Shown here piece after piece: positions 23,531 to 30,119 of a DNA stretch of 43,847 nucleotides. Every line of letters starts with the position of its first letter. Positions within the stretch are counted from its first letter, which is position 1. This DNA comes from a virus. A program made the position numbers and the translations under genes. The DNA lies in the IMG/VR virus record IMGVR_UViG_3300015194_000005, positions 1-43,847 of that record; one strand, written 5' to 3'. A model generated the notes under the pieces. The model had not been told where the DNA came from and ran no database searches. It saw nothing but the letters and a program-made list of their open reading frames with translations.

Positions 23531-23753
23531 AGGAGAGTGTAGCTTCTGCGATTATCTTGCGATGACTCGACAGAGAGGAATCCCTGTCTGTTATGCTTGT
23601 TATAAGAAATGCAGGAGTAGGAAGCACCAATACGTTGAAGAAGTCATTCCTCCACCACCAGAACCTATAGAACCTTCCCATTACAAAGGCCGTAGGGCGT
23701 TCCTACAGGCGTGGTACCGAAGCCAGGCTACCCCTATAGCCATTAGTCAGTAA
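23517..23753 (+). CDS. Two-CxxC zinc-ribbon protein (78 aa)
   Basis: From the ATG at 23517 (context TTGCCCATCCCATCG) the protein reads GECSFCDYLA then GIPVCYACYKKC, a zinc ribbon, and then a Pro-rich linker (IPPPPEPIEP) and a basic helical end. Overlaps the preceding gene by 14 bases. Possibly a nucleic-acid or protein adaptor. Confidence 0.62.
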   Translation: MKKIEGECSFCDYLAMTRQRGIPVCYACYKKCRSRKHQYVEEVIPPPPEPIEPSHYKGRRAFLQAWYRSQATPIAISQ

Positions 23754-23785
23754 TCTCCTCACCTAGAGCGTTATTACATTAAATT

Positions 23786-24160
23786 ATGCACTTCACTGTT
23801 GAAGGCCAACCACAGGGCAAAGCACGAGCAAGATTTGGGAACGGCCATGCGTACACTCCACAGAAGACAAAAGACTATGAAGAGAGGGTAGGCTGGGCGG
23901 CAAAACAAGTTTGTAGAGGACTCATACAAGGGCCAGTCAGAGTAATCATCGTTGCTTACTTTCAGGTTCCTAAAAAATTCAAGAACAAAACCCCATTTCC
24001 AAAGCCTCTCACAAAACCCGATCTGGATAACATTGCAAAAAGCTGTCTTGATTCTTGTAATGGGATTCTCTGGAAAGATGATGCTCAAGTCGTGAGTCTT
24101 CTTATAACAAAAGAATATTCAGAATTTCCTCGTGTTGAAGTTGATGTTCTAGCTATCTAA
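23786..24160 (+). CDS. RusA-like Holliday junction resolvase
   Basis: 124 residues. The N-terminal strand HFTVEGQPQGKARARF, then the family active-site region KPDLDNIAKSCLDSCNGIL plus WKDDAQV with Asp 79, 81 and 98/99 as the metal-binding acidic triad. RusA enzymes cut branched DNA made in recombination or replication, which must be resolved before packaging. Full-length for the family. Ends in a 12-base convergent overlap with a minus-strand gene. Confidence 0.88.
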   Translation: MHFTVEGQPQGKARARFGNGHAYTPQKTKDYEERVGWAAKQVCRGLIQGPVRVIIVAYFQVPKKFKNKTPFPKPLTKPDLDNIAKSCLDSCNGILWKDDAQVVSLLITKEYSEFPRVEVDVLAI

Positions 24161-24349
24161 CAGACGAAAATACATATGCTTCACCATCACCATTGCATGA
24201 TTCCATGCTTCCTTCCTTGTGTTGAAGTTCCCCGCTCCCATTCCTTCTGTAGACCATCTATATAACCCCGAAGGCCCACGAGTGATCGCTATGGAGAAGC
24301 CTGTAATCTCTTGAGAGGTCACAGAGGAGAATGTTCGATCAGTGAACAC
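24149..24349 (-). CDS. Small hypothetical protein (66 aa), GTG start
   Basis: 66 residues: beta-like ITGFSIAITRGPSGLYRWST and a helical end FNTRKEAWNHAMVMVKHMYF. Protein-like composition with two Trp supports coding. The frame has no early ATG; a GTG at 24349 is used, overlapping an out-of-frame ATG. Isolated on the minus strand, convergent with the rusA-like gene. Confidence 0.5.
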   Translation of the reverse strand: MFTDRTFSSVTSQEITGFSIAITRGPSGLYRWSTEGMGAGNFNTRKEAWNHAMVMVKHMYFRLLDS

Positions 24350-24419
24350 ATAAAGTCAACAAGACTGGTAATGGTAAAGGTAACTATACGTCTCAATGAG
24401 TACTTACCCCCATTTTACT

Positions 24420-24545
24420 ATGGTAGTATTCGAAAAAGACTACGTATTACTAGAGGATCTGGAATTCGATGAAGTGGAAAAAGAAATCATCGAAAAGCTG
24501 AAGGTAGAAGAAGAGCTACTCACTATGAATCATAAGGGCTCCTAA
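24420..24545 (+). CDS. Acidic 41-aa protein
   Basis: 41 residues, strongly acidic helix (YVLLEDLEFDEVEKEII, then KLKVEEELL). The ATG follows TACTTACCCCCATTTTACT, a good start tract. The last 30 bases overlap the end of a convergent minus-strand gene. Small acidic proteins can mimic DNA; that is speculation. Confidence 0.5.
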   Translation: MVVFEKDYVLLEDLEFDEVEKEIIEKLKVEEELLTMNHKGS

Positions 24546-24662
24546 TCTCTTTCGTAATTGCGAGGCATCTTCTGAAATTGTGTCTTCTTCAAGACTTTCT
24601 TCTATTGCTACTATTTCTAGAGGAGTAATGGTGAACTCTTTTTCTGGGTGAGAATTATCCAT
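24516..24662 (-). CDS. Acidic 48-aa protein on minus strand
   Basis: 48 residues: PEKEFTITPLEIVAIEESLE, an acidic Ser/Asp section and a basic end. Composition resembles that of the convergent acidic 41-aa protein. Upstream on the minus strand is ATACTTGAGTC, also found just after the -10-like box at 20973, hinting at a related promoter. Unknown function. Confidence 0.48.
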   Translation of the reverse strand: MDNSHPEKEFTITPLEIVAIEESLEEDTISEDASQLRKRLGALMIHSE

Positions 24663-24792
24663 AGATCTAAGATACTCCATCAATAGTTAGACTCAAGTAT
24701 TTTGCACCATTAGGCAACTCAATCACCAGAGGGATACTTCTTTATGAATGCCTCAACGCCTTCTTCATCTAAGACTCTTCCCATCTTTGCCT

Positions 24793-24960
24793 ATGTACGC
24801 CTTCAACGGAACCCTTTGGGTTCCGACAGCCGAACAGGATCTTATAATCACGGATACCAGTGCGTTACAAAGACTAGGCTTTGTACCGATGACCATTAAC
24901 CTAGATGAGCACATTCTTCCTCAGCTCAATAAAAAAGAGGAGGGGCGCGTGAACGCCTAA
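24793..24960 (+). CDS. Small hypothetical protein (55 aa)
   Basis: 55 residues from the ATG at 24793, which follows CTTCCCATCTTTGCCT; an upstream in-frame ATG at 24748 is less likely. Sequence starts with an aromatic beta strand (MYAFNGTLWVPTAEQDLI) and ends in a charged helix. Last gene before the structured gap at 24961-25342. Confidence 0.55.
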   Translation: MYAFNGTLWVPTAEQDLIITDTSALQRLGFVPMTINLDEHILPQLNKKEEGRVNA

Positions 24961-24969
24961 CTCCTCGTA

Positions 24970-25170
24970 GATGTACAAAGTTTCCGGATGAACCAGAGGC
25001 TACCGGAGCTTTGTGCTGCATAAGCAGCTTTTGATCCTCGAAAACAAAGAACAAAAGCTATTCATGTAGACACACCATCGCCGAAGACTTGAAGGAGCTG
25101 GAGTGCTCAGTGACCCACCCTTTACCTAGGCAAGGTGGGATACTTAGAACTCCAAAGAGCTACTTCATTG
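24970..25170 (+). ncRNA. Candidate structured noncoding RNA
   Basis: A 382-bp gene-free gap (24961-25342) opens with dense paired segments: ACAAAG-TTTCCGG (24975-24987) with CCGGAGCTTTGT (25003-25014); hairpin GCTGC-ATAA-GCAGC (25015-25028); AGCTTTTG (25026-25033) with CAAAAGCT (25052-25059); and a nested long arm TGAAGGAGCT (25090-25099) with AGCTACTTCA (25158-25167), GGAGT (25100) with ACTCC (25149), CCCACC (25114) with GGTGGG (25134). The second and third stems share AGC, so they may be alternative states. No frame of note lies here. Strand is assumed from the flanking genes. Does not match a class I recognise. Confidence 0.55.
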
Positions 25171-25185
25171 TATCACATCTTCTCT

Positions 25186-25320
25186 GGATACGGGTAACTT
25201 GCATTGATAAAAATCAGAGAGTATTATTTTCTCGTGCGTAAACAGGAACTCTTATCGGCCTTTCCGTGCAGACGTGTATACAAAAGGTTTACGCACAGTT
25301 TACCGTATCCACGTTTGCAC
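25186..25320. repeat. Nested inverted repeats around the replication promoter and leader
   Basis: Outer arms GGATACGG (25186-25193) and CCGTATCC (25303-25310). Inner perfect 10-bp arms GTGCGTAAAC (25234-25243) and GTTTACGCAC (25287-25296). A third imperfect pair, GTGCAGACGT (25266-25275) and ACGTTTGCAC (25311-25320), interleaves. In RNA the inner pair would form a leader hairpin starting at the predicted transcript start; in DNA they could be operator or origin sites. Confidence 0.65.
25199..25227 (+). promoter_or_regulatory. Promoter of the replication operon
   Basis: TTGCAT, 17-base spacer, TATTAT. Predicted start near 25234, giving a leader of about 110 bases before the ATG at 25343. Same TTGCAN-17 design as the minus-strand promoters at 18034-18062 and 20973-21001. 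Confidence 0.65.
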
Positions 25321-25342
25321 AGAGGGGCTTCCCTTTTTTTCT

Positions 25343-26137
25343 ATGGCAAATAACTGGTTCCCTCATGATTCTTCCGCGTCTACAGATCAAAAAATTCTCC
25401 TTCTGCGGTCTGAATTTGGGAATGTAGGTTATGCTTGGTATTTTATGATTTTAGAATGGCTCTGGCAAACTGCTGATGGGAAATCGCCCTACAACATTGA
25501 CTCAATTTCCTTCTTTTTACATGAAGATCGAACGATCATCGAACGATACATCCAACGATGTATTGATCTAGAGTTATTCATTAGAGAGAAAAATGAGTTC
25601 TATTCCTTCCGATTGACTCAAGAGAAAGACTTTTGGTTAGAGAAATCTAAGAATGGGAAGAGGGCTGTTGCTATTCGTGAAGCCAAAAAGAAGAAGATTG
25701 ACGAGAACAAAGAAAAGAATACTAGTATCGAACGATCATCGGATGATATATCGAATGATCATCCCGTACCAACCAACCGTACCAACCAACCAACCGTACC
25801 AACATCTATGTCCGATAAATCGGACGCGAAAATACAAGTGATGAATGAACTTGAGATTTTCTCACGCTGGCTTTCTGGTGCTGGTATCTTCTCTGACAGA
25901 AAAACGATTACGGAGAAGGCTAAAAAGAAGTGGAATGCTCGCCGTTCTAAATACAGTCCCGCGGAAATTACAAACGCTTTTAGCAACCTTGTCAACGAGC
26001 CTGACAGATGGAAATTGAACAACAACGGCCATCGTCCGATTTCGTGGTGGCTTGATTCTGATGATCGACTGGAAGAAATGAAGAACTGTCATTTGAAACG
26101 TTCCGCAAACCAAAAGCCTTTATATATTATTCCCTAA
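25343..26137 (+). CDS. Replication initiator-like protein (DUF4373/Lin1244-type N-terminus)
   Basis: 264 residues from the ATG at 25343 (tract CCCTTTTTTTCT). The first 80 residues read NNWFPHDSSASTDQKILLLR, GNVGYAWYFMILEWLW and a basic HTH-like end, matching the Lin1244/DUF4373 domain found in phage and plasmid replication proteins. A Lys-rich and then Pro/Thr/Asn-rich linker (residues about 110-155) is followed by a C-terminal helical domain ending in RPISWWLDSDDR, a DnaD-like trait. Likely loads the host replisome. Direct repeats inside the gene form an origin candidate. Confidence 0.75.
   Translation: MANNWFPHDSSASTDQKILLLRSEFGNVGYAWYFMILEWLWQTADGKSPYNIDSISFFLHEDRTIIERYIQRCIDLELFIREKNEFYSFRLTQEKDFWLEKSKNGKRAVAIREAKKKKIDENKEKNTSIERSSDDISNDHPVPTNRTNQPTVPTSMSDKSDAKIQVMNELEIFSRWLSGAGIFSDRKTITEKAKKKWNARRSKYSPAEITNAFSNLVNEPDRWKLNNNGHRPISWWLDSDDRLEEMKNCHLKRSANQKPLYIIP
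25527..25799. repeat. Iteron-like repeats inside the initiator gene (origin candidate)
   Basis: ATCGAACGATCATCG occurs exactly at 25527-25541 and 25727-25741, and ATCGAATGATCATCC at 25750-25764; a partial copy (ATCGAACGAT) begins at 25538. The two exact copies are 200 bp apart and in different reading frames, so the match is not due to protein sequence. Next comes a run of CCGTACCAA units with CGTAC at 25765, 25778 and 25795. The layout resembles lambdoid origins placed inside the initiator gene. Confidence 0.65.
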
Positions 26138-26148
26138 CCACAATTTTT

Positions 26149-26520
26149 ATGCGTTATGTTATTTCCTTCTTTGACCGCTCTACGAAACGTGTCCCTCAAG
26201 AGGATGTTCCACAGTTCATGGCCGCTATGAACAATTCAGGAAATGTTCTCTGTCGAGGGCAAATGTACTCAGGCAAGAGTATTTCTAGCATTCAATCTAT
26301 CATCGGATATTACAAAGACCGTGTTAGTGACGCGAATGAATCAGGTAAATTCTTCTGTAAATATGGATACCTCCACCCAGCAAGAGGCGAATGTTCCTGC
26401 AAGGATGCTGGGAAGGAACGGATGTTGAATGAAGAGGAAATGACTGCTTTGCCGTTATGGAACGAAGCGATAGATGCAAGCGCAACAAAATCTTTATTAT
26501 CTTCCTCAGCTCAGAGATGA
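26149..26520 (+). CDS. Hypothetical protein with Cys/His cluster (123 aa)
   Basis: 123 residues. N-terminal alpha/beta region (MRYVISFFDRSTKRVPQEDV), then KFFCKYGYLHPARGECSCKD, a likely zinc site, and a helical tail. It directly follows the initiator gene and its stop overlaps the next start (ATGA). A replication accessory role is possible from context only. Confidence 0.6.
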   Translation: MRYVISFFDRSTKRVPQEDVPQFMAAMNNSGNVLCRGQMYSGKSISSIQSIIGYYKDRVSDANESGKFFCKYGYLHPARGECSCKDAGKERMLNEEEMTALPLWNEAIDASATKSLLSSSAQR

Positions 26521-26783
26521 CAAACCTCCAAGAGCTATCCAAAGGCCACAAAGGTTGTCTTCGATGTGAGGGGGTTGGTTCTTACGTTTTCCATGGAGTA
26601 AAGATATTCTGTGAGAGCTGCCATGACATAGAAAAGATCACGGCAATGTATGCACTGATGGACTCCCATTTTCCGAAGCCTGATACAAAACCCGAGAATA
26701 AAACATGGGAAAAGAATGCAGAGATGTTAGGTTTCGCTGATGCCCAAAAAGTCCTCAACACTAAACCCATGACTAAAATATGA
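26517..26783 (+). CDS. DnaJ-type zinc-knuckle protein (88 aa)
   Basis: 88 residues from the ATG at 26517, overlapping the upstream stop. GCLRCEGVGSYVFHG then FCESCHDIEK: two CxxC knuckles with the CxxCxGxG flavour of DnaJ zinc fingers, then a helical tail. Probably binds one zinc. The stop overlaps the next start. Role unknown. Confidence 0.6.
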   Translation: MTNLQELSKGHKGCLRCEGVGSYVFHGVKIFCESCHDIEKITAMYALMDSHFPKPDTKPENKTWEKNAEMLGFADAQKVLNTKPMTKI

Positions 26784-27025
26784 TGAGCAAGAAAGAAATC
26801 CAGCGTAGGCAAAAAGAATGTCCGAAACATATCAAGAAAAAAACTCTTGTGACATTCAAGGACGGAACAAGACACCTAGAAGTCCGCTGTAGACTCTGCC
26901 AGAAATTCTTTGGCTACGAGAAACAGAGCCAGAACGCCTACGATCCTGAGCGTATAAAAGGCTTGAGCTATGACGATCAAATAGCATACGAACAAGAGCT
27001 TTTCAGGAATGGATTTATTGCGTGA
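26780..27025 (+). CDS. Small zinc-binding protein (81 aa)
   Basis: 81 residues: basic N-terminus (MMSKKEIQRRQKECPKHIKK), a CRLCQKFFG knuckle with one earlier Cys and His as the other possible ligands, and an acidic helical tail. Starts at ATGATG overlapping the upstream stop. Last gene before a promoter-like element at 27018-27045. Confidence 0.58.
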   Translation: MMSKKEIQRRQKECPKHIKKKTLVTFKDGTRHLEVRCRLCQKFFGYEKQSQNAYDPERIKGLSYDDQIAYEQELFRNGFIA

Positions 27026-27045
27026 CGGGTTCTTCCGAGTAGAAT
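27018..27045 (+). promoter_or_regulatory. Promoter for a possibly leaderless transcript
   Basis: TTGCGT, 16-base spacer, TAGAAT. The ATG at 27052 lies seven bases after the -10-like box, so transcription would begin at or next to the start codon. The following gene lacks the usual pyrimidine tract, consistent with a different start mode. Confidence 0.5.
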
Positions 27046-27051
27046 AGGGGT

Positions 27052-27171
27052 ATGGATGGTCCTAAAACCCCAGAGCGTCCAGAAGAGTGTGAAGTTGATC
27101 TCACGGCCCTACCGAGCTATCAGATTTTGAAAGAAGCCGAGGCCCAGATTACTGATATAAGCGGAACATAA
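27052..27171 (+). CDS. Small acidic protein (39 aa)
   Basis: 39 residues, Pro/Glu-rich N-terminus (DGPKTPERPEECEVDLTA), then a helical end. The start is preceded by AATAGGGGT, purine-rich unlike its neighbours, and sits at the predicted transcription start. Unknown. Confidence 0.5.
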   Translation: MDGPKTPERPEECEVDLTALPSYQILKEAEAQITDISGT

Positions 27172-27223
27172 TTCTCAAGAATTGGTAAAGGAACCCTAGC
27201 TTTCGCTTTGGATTCCGAGTACC

Positions 27224-27559
27224 ATGTGTTTGATGAGAAACACGTCCAGTACTGTATCACAGGCAAACCCTTCAATCATAGTTAAACCAGTTGGGCTACA
27301 ATCTTCTGAGCTTATTCGCATTGAATGCAAGTGCGGTGAGCAAATGAAGATCGACACTACTTCTCAGTGGGAAGTAGAAATGATCGGACAATGGAAGTTC
27401 ACTCACCACTGCGGATGGACCGTAACAGTTCCGAATGATGAGCTGATCCAGGACATTAAGGACCATCCAGAATGGGCGAAGCCAGAACCTTCCCTCATTA
27501 AAGGCTCTGCAAATAACTCACCAAATTTAACGGAATGGAAGGATGCCCCTCTCTCCTAA
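27224..27559 (+). CDS. Zinc-ribbon-like protein (111 aa)
   Basis: 111 residues. Core IECKCGEQMKID and FTHHCGWTVTVPN form a beta ribbon with a CxC and an HHC ligand set. The C-terminal third is Pro/Asn-rich. Start at 27224 or three codons later at 27233; neither has a clear tract. Function unknown. Confidence 0.55.
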   Translation: MCLMRNTSSTVSQANPSIIVKPVGLQSSELIRIECKCGEQMKIDTTSQWEVEMIGQWKFTHHCGWTVTVPNDELIQDIKDHPEWAKPEPSLIKGSANNSPNLTEWKDAPLS

Positions 27560-27572
27560 CCCCTAAGACCCT

Positions 27573-27752
27573 ATGGAACCCAACGAAGAACTCCCAACAG
27601 AAGAAACGTACGACAAAGTCCTTGGCCGTCTTCTCTTAGAATCTGCAAAAGACCAGCTAAAATGGATCAAGAGTGGCATCGTAGGAATCTCAGTATTCTT
27701 CATCTGCCTTGGAGCGCTTGGTGTAATCGCTTTAGCTCGAACTATTTTTTGA
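27573..27752 (+). CDS. Single-pass membrane protein (59 aa)
   Basis: 59 residues: acidic N-terminal tail (EPNEELPTEETYDKV), amphipathic helix, then a transmembrane helix (GIVGISVFFICLGALGVIAL). Start tract CCCTCTCTCCTAACCCC. Could be a membrane anchor for an infection complex; no family recognised. Confidence 0.58.
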   Translation: MEPNEELPTEETYDKVLGRLLLESAKDQLKWIKSGIVGISVFFICLGALGVIALARTIF

Positions 27753-27764
27753 TTTCCCCTCCAA

Positions 27765-27968
27765 ATGACCAAAAACCTAACACTGCTTCCTATGAAATAT
27801 GAATATTGTTCCTACAATGCTAGTAAGGTAATTATGCCAGAACAGATGAATGAAATGATTGAGGAATTCAACAAGCTAGGAAAAGAAGGATGGGAGCTTT
27901 GTGCTTATCATGGTGGTTTTCTTTTTGTCTTTCGTCGTGTTCTCCCAATTTCCTCCCCTAATCTATGA
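27765..27968 (+). CDS. DUF4177-like small protein (67 aa)
   Basis: 67 residues. KYEYCSYNASKV, then EEFNKLGKEGWELCAYHGGF and LFVFRRVL: the YEY...LNxLGxEGWELV...FxR pattern of the DUF4177 family, a small alpha/beta protein with no defined role. Start tract TTTCCCCTCC. Overlaps the next gene by four bases. Confidence 0.7.
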   Translation: MTKNLTLLPMKYEYCSYNASKVIMPEQMNEMIEEFNKLGKEGWELCAYHGGFLFVFRRVLPISSPNL

Positions 27969-28378
27969 GTACATGTGATCACAATCAACTCTTCAGCATC
28001 CAATTGAATGGGAATAACCATTTGTTATGCAAAGAATGCTCTATAGAGTTCTTCCCTAATGGTTGTAAGTTCTCAATAGAGAAATGTGCAGATTGCAAGT
28101 TGGCAAACGTTATGAGAAAAGATTGCCTATGCCCCTGTCACTCAGAGGAGAAGCCGAAGGATCGCTGCACATGTAATGACACATTTGGAGGAGTACAACC
28201 TCAGTGTCCTGTTCATAAGCCCACCCCCCAGAAGCAATGCGAGGAGAAGAGCGACGAGAAACCTAAACAGAGCTACCACCGTATCCGATGCAACGAATGT
28301 GTTGGCCATCATAAGAACGCAGACCACTCGGAATGCTGTACACTCTGCTGCATTGAGTCACAACCTAATTCCCTTTAA
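27965..28378 (+). CDS. Cys-rich multi-zinc protein (137 aa)
   Basis: About 20 Cys in 137 residues, as LCKEC, KCADCKLA, CLCPCH, RCTCND, QCPVH, RCNEC and CCTLCC motifs. The layout suggests three or more zinc sites strung by charged linkers. Start tract TTTCCTCCCC. It is the most Cys-rich of the zinc-knuckle proteins in this operon. May be a protein-binding decoy or adaptor; function unknown. Confidence 0.62.
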   Translation: MSTCDHNQLFSIQLNGNNHLLCKECSIEFFPNGCKFSIEKCADCKLANVMRKDCLCPCHSEEKPKDRCTCNDTFGGVQPQCPVHKPTPQKQCEEKSDEKPKQSYHRIRCNECVGHHKNADHSECCTLCCIESQPNSL

Positions 28379-28390
28379 CCCCCTCTCAGT

Positions 28391-28543
28391 ATGTTATCCA
28401 CCATTCTTCCTTTCATTATTTTGTTAATAGTCGCGATAGTCTTCTTCAGCATCCCAATGGAGCCAGTACTCCAAAGGATCGGAGGGATCGTTATTGGAGT
28501 TGTTGCACTTGTTATGCTGCTTCAGTTCACGAAGATTCTATGA
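28391..28543 (+). CDS. Two-helix membrane protein (50 aa)
   Basis: 50 residues: TILPFIILLIVAIVFFSI, a short loop with Glu and Arg, and GGIVIGVVALVMLLQF. Start tract CTTTAACCCCCTCTC. The stop overlaps the next start (ATGA). Resembles small phage holin or exclusion proteins in shape, but it lies in the early operon, far from the endolysin. Confidence 0.6.
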   Translation: MLSTILPFIILLIVAIVFFSIPMEPVLQRIGGIVIGVVALVMLLQFTKIL

Positions 28544-28872
28544 GCCATTACCTTTCAGATGAATGGCGAGACAAATTACTTGCAGCAGGATTCCCGAAAG
28601 AAGACCTGTGCATTGGTGTTGCAGAAGAGATAATCAGTAAGTTGCCAGAAGCCCTTTATCTAGGAGAAGAACGGAATGCTGTCTATCTCAGCATCATGCC
28701 CGACGGTTCTAAGTGGATTGTTCTCTACTCACCTGAGTACGATCAAAGACGGTGCGACAAGGAGAACTTCTGGAAACGGAGCAAGAACTCTTTGGCTGAT
28801 GCAGCAGCGATCATGTACGTCTTCCTTGTTGAACAGGAGCTCCTCCAACCCAATTACACGAAGATTCTCTGA
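28540..28872 (+). CDS. Hypothetical protein (110 aa)
   Basis: 110 residues, alpha/beta with Trp-rich start (HYLSDEWRDKLLAAGFPKED) and a beta mid part (NAVYLSIMPDGSKWIVLYSP). Its last codons ACGAAGATTCT repeat the last codons of the preceding gene. Coupled by ATGA to the membrane protein upstream. No family recognised. Confidence 0.58.
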   Translation: MSHYLSDEWRDKLLAAGFPKEDLCIGVAEEIISKLPEALYLGEERNAVYLSIMPDGSKWIVLYSPEYDQRRCDKENFWKRSKNSLADAAAIMYVFLVEQELLQPNYTKIL

Positions 28873-28994
28873 TACTTGCCCTCGCTTACTCCAAAGCCCG
28901 TGGTGGAGATGTTCACCTCTATGGCCCTGATGTCTTCATAGATCCTATAATTGACCGTCTATTCCCCCTAGACACTCCCACAAAGGAAGTCTAA
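28869..28994 (+). CDS. Possible 41-aa protein with CTG start
   Basis: A frame overlapping the previous stop as CTGA opens ILALAYSKARGGDVHLYGPD then VFIDPIIDRLFPLD, which reads like a real soluble protein. No ATG, GTG or TTG is available. If real, it uses a rare start coupled to the upstream stop; otherwise it is a remnant. Confidence 0.35.
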   Translation: MILALAYSKARGGDVHLYGPDVFIDPIIDRLFPLDTPTKEV

Positions 28995-29006
28995 GATAGA
29001 TCCCCT

Positions 29007-29414
29007 ATGAACTCAAAAACCTGCACTCTCTGCCAGAAATCAAAGTCTATCTCTGAATACCATAAAGACACCAAGGGAACAGATGGCTTTGCTGCTCGTT
29101 GCAAAACTTGTAAGAACGCTAGCCGCAGACAGGTAAAAGTTAATATGGTAAAACTAAGCATTCCTAAGACCGTAGCAAAGCGAGAACTGAAAGAAGCTAT
29201 CAAGGAGCCAAAGAAAATTACACAGGCCTCTACGGTCATTATTACAAGAAATAGCATCTTCGAGGAACTCATGGAGAAGTTCAATGCTCCCTTCACGCTC
29301 ACTGTTACAAAACAAGGCTCACGCCTCCAAGTCCATACCAAGAACCCTGATCAGAGTTGGAAAGGAGACAATGCAACACAAATCCTAGAGAAAGCACTTT
29401 CGTTTCGTCTATGA
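29007..29414 (+). CDS. Zinc-finger protein (CxxC...CKxC type, 135 aa)
   Basis: 135 residues. CTLCQKSKSISEYHKDTKG then CKTCKN: the CxxC-x-K-SxxEFxxD...CKxC finger found at the N-terminus of many phage HNH-family proteins. Here the remainder is a basic linker and an alpha/beta end (IFEELMEKFNAPFTLTVTKQ) without HNH residues. Start context GATCCCCT. Probably nucleic-acid binding. Confidence 0.65.
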   Translation: MNSKTCTLCQKSKSISEYHKDTKGTDGFAARCKTCKNASRRQVKVNMVKLSIPKTVAKRELKEAIKEPKKITQASTVIITRNSIFEELMEKFNAPFTLTVTKQGSRLQVHTKNPDQSWKGDNATQILEKALSFRL

Positions 29415-29479
29415 GAAAGAAGAAAAAATTGCATCGTGAAAAATATGAGCTTAGACTAGAGACTCTTTCACCCCCTACC

Positions 29480-29680
29480 ATGACTGATTTACCCGTACCA
29501 GAAGGCTTTGATCTCACACAGGCCGTTCTCCAGTTGCAAGTTGATCTCGAAGCTATGAAGGCTGCCCCAGCTCCTGTTGACCCTTCCGCACCTGTTGCCG
29601 TTGACTTGACTCCTCTTGAAGCTCGCATTAAGAATCTTGAACTCCGAGTCTTCGAACCAAGCGAAATTCAAGCTGCGTAA
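29480..29680 (+). CDS. Small coiled protein (66 aa), start ambiguous
   Basis: I prefer the ATG at 29480 because CTCTTTCACCCCCTACC precedes it. An in-frame ATG at 29411, overlapping the upstream stop as ATGA, would add a basic leader of 23 residues (MRKKKKLHREKYEL). The protein has a Val/Leu helix, an Ala/Pro-rich middle (APAPVDPSAPVAVD) and a final helix. Followed by a hairpin. Function unknown. Confidence 0.52.
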   Translation: MTDLPVPEGFDLTQAVLQLQVDLEAMKAAPAPVDPSAPVAVDLTPLEARIKNLELRVFEPSEIQAA

Positions 29681-29687
29681 CTCAAAA

Positions 29688-29711
29688 AGGGGCTTTCTTC
29701 GGAAAGCCCTT
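29688..29711 (+). terminator. UUCG-tetraloop hairpin after 29680
   Basis: Ten-pair stem AGGGGCTTTC / GAAAGCCCTT closed by TTCG. The plus strand lacks a U-run after it, while the minus strand has TTTTTG; so it may be a weak or bidirectional terminator or a mRNA-end stabiliser. It lies between two genes where a new promoter-like box follows. Confidence 0.55.
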
Positions 29712-29715
29712 CATG

Positions 29716-29721
29716 TAAAAT
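29716..29721 (+). promoter_or_regulatory. -10-like box placed seven bases before an ATG
   Basis: TAAAAT followed by seven bases and the ATG at 29729, the geometry of a leaderless transcript. No good -35 box is seen, which lowers confidence. Confidence 0.38.
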
Positions 29722-29728
29722 AGCTACT

Positions 29729-30061
29729 ATGAAAAAACGCTATCTAAAAGTTACCGAAAAGGACATGATGAGGTTCGGGGACGTCTGGAGGTTCAGAATT
29801 GGAGCCGAGATAGGTACAGGGAATATCAAGTTTGAGATCCTGTGTCAGAACCACGAACTCGATGAGAAGAAGATTCAGGAGATTAACAATGAATTTAAGA
29901 ACAGTCTCAGATACTGCAAGCACTACGGAGGGTACTATGACGAGTCAGCTACCAAAGAAGAAGTCACTACAGCTATGAACAAACTCAGTTCTACGAATAT
30001 GGGAATTGGTATCAAGATTGCCGACGATCCACTACCAGAGTTCGTTCCTTTCTCTCTCTAG
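29729..30061 (+). CDS. Hypothetical protein (110 aa)
   Basis: 110 residues, alpha/beta, basic N-terminus (MKKRYLKVTEKDMMRFGDVW), then charged helix (ELDEKKIQEINNEFKN) and beta end (GIGIKIADDPLPEFVPF). Two Cys only. The start has no pyrimidine tract and lies seven bases after TAAAAT. No family recognised. Confidence 0.55.
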   Translation: MKKRYLKVTEKDMMRFGDVWRFRIGAEIGTGNIKFEILCQNHELDEKKIQEINNEFKNSLRYCKHYGGYYDESATKEEVTTAMNKLSSTNMGIGIKIADDPLPEFVPFSL

Positions 30062-30119
30062 GAGACTATACTTTTGACCATCTCAGACCTCACCCGAAAA
30101 CTTTCGCTTCCTGTTCTCT

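Noticed and set aside
24961-25342. tRNA or tmRNA in the structured gap
   Set aside because: No acceptor stem with CCA, T-loop GTTC pattern or cloverleaf spacing could be fitted.
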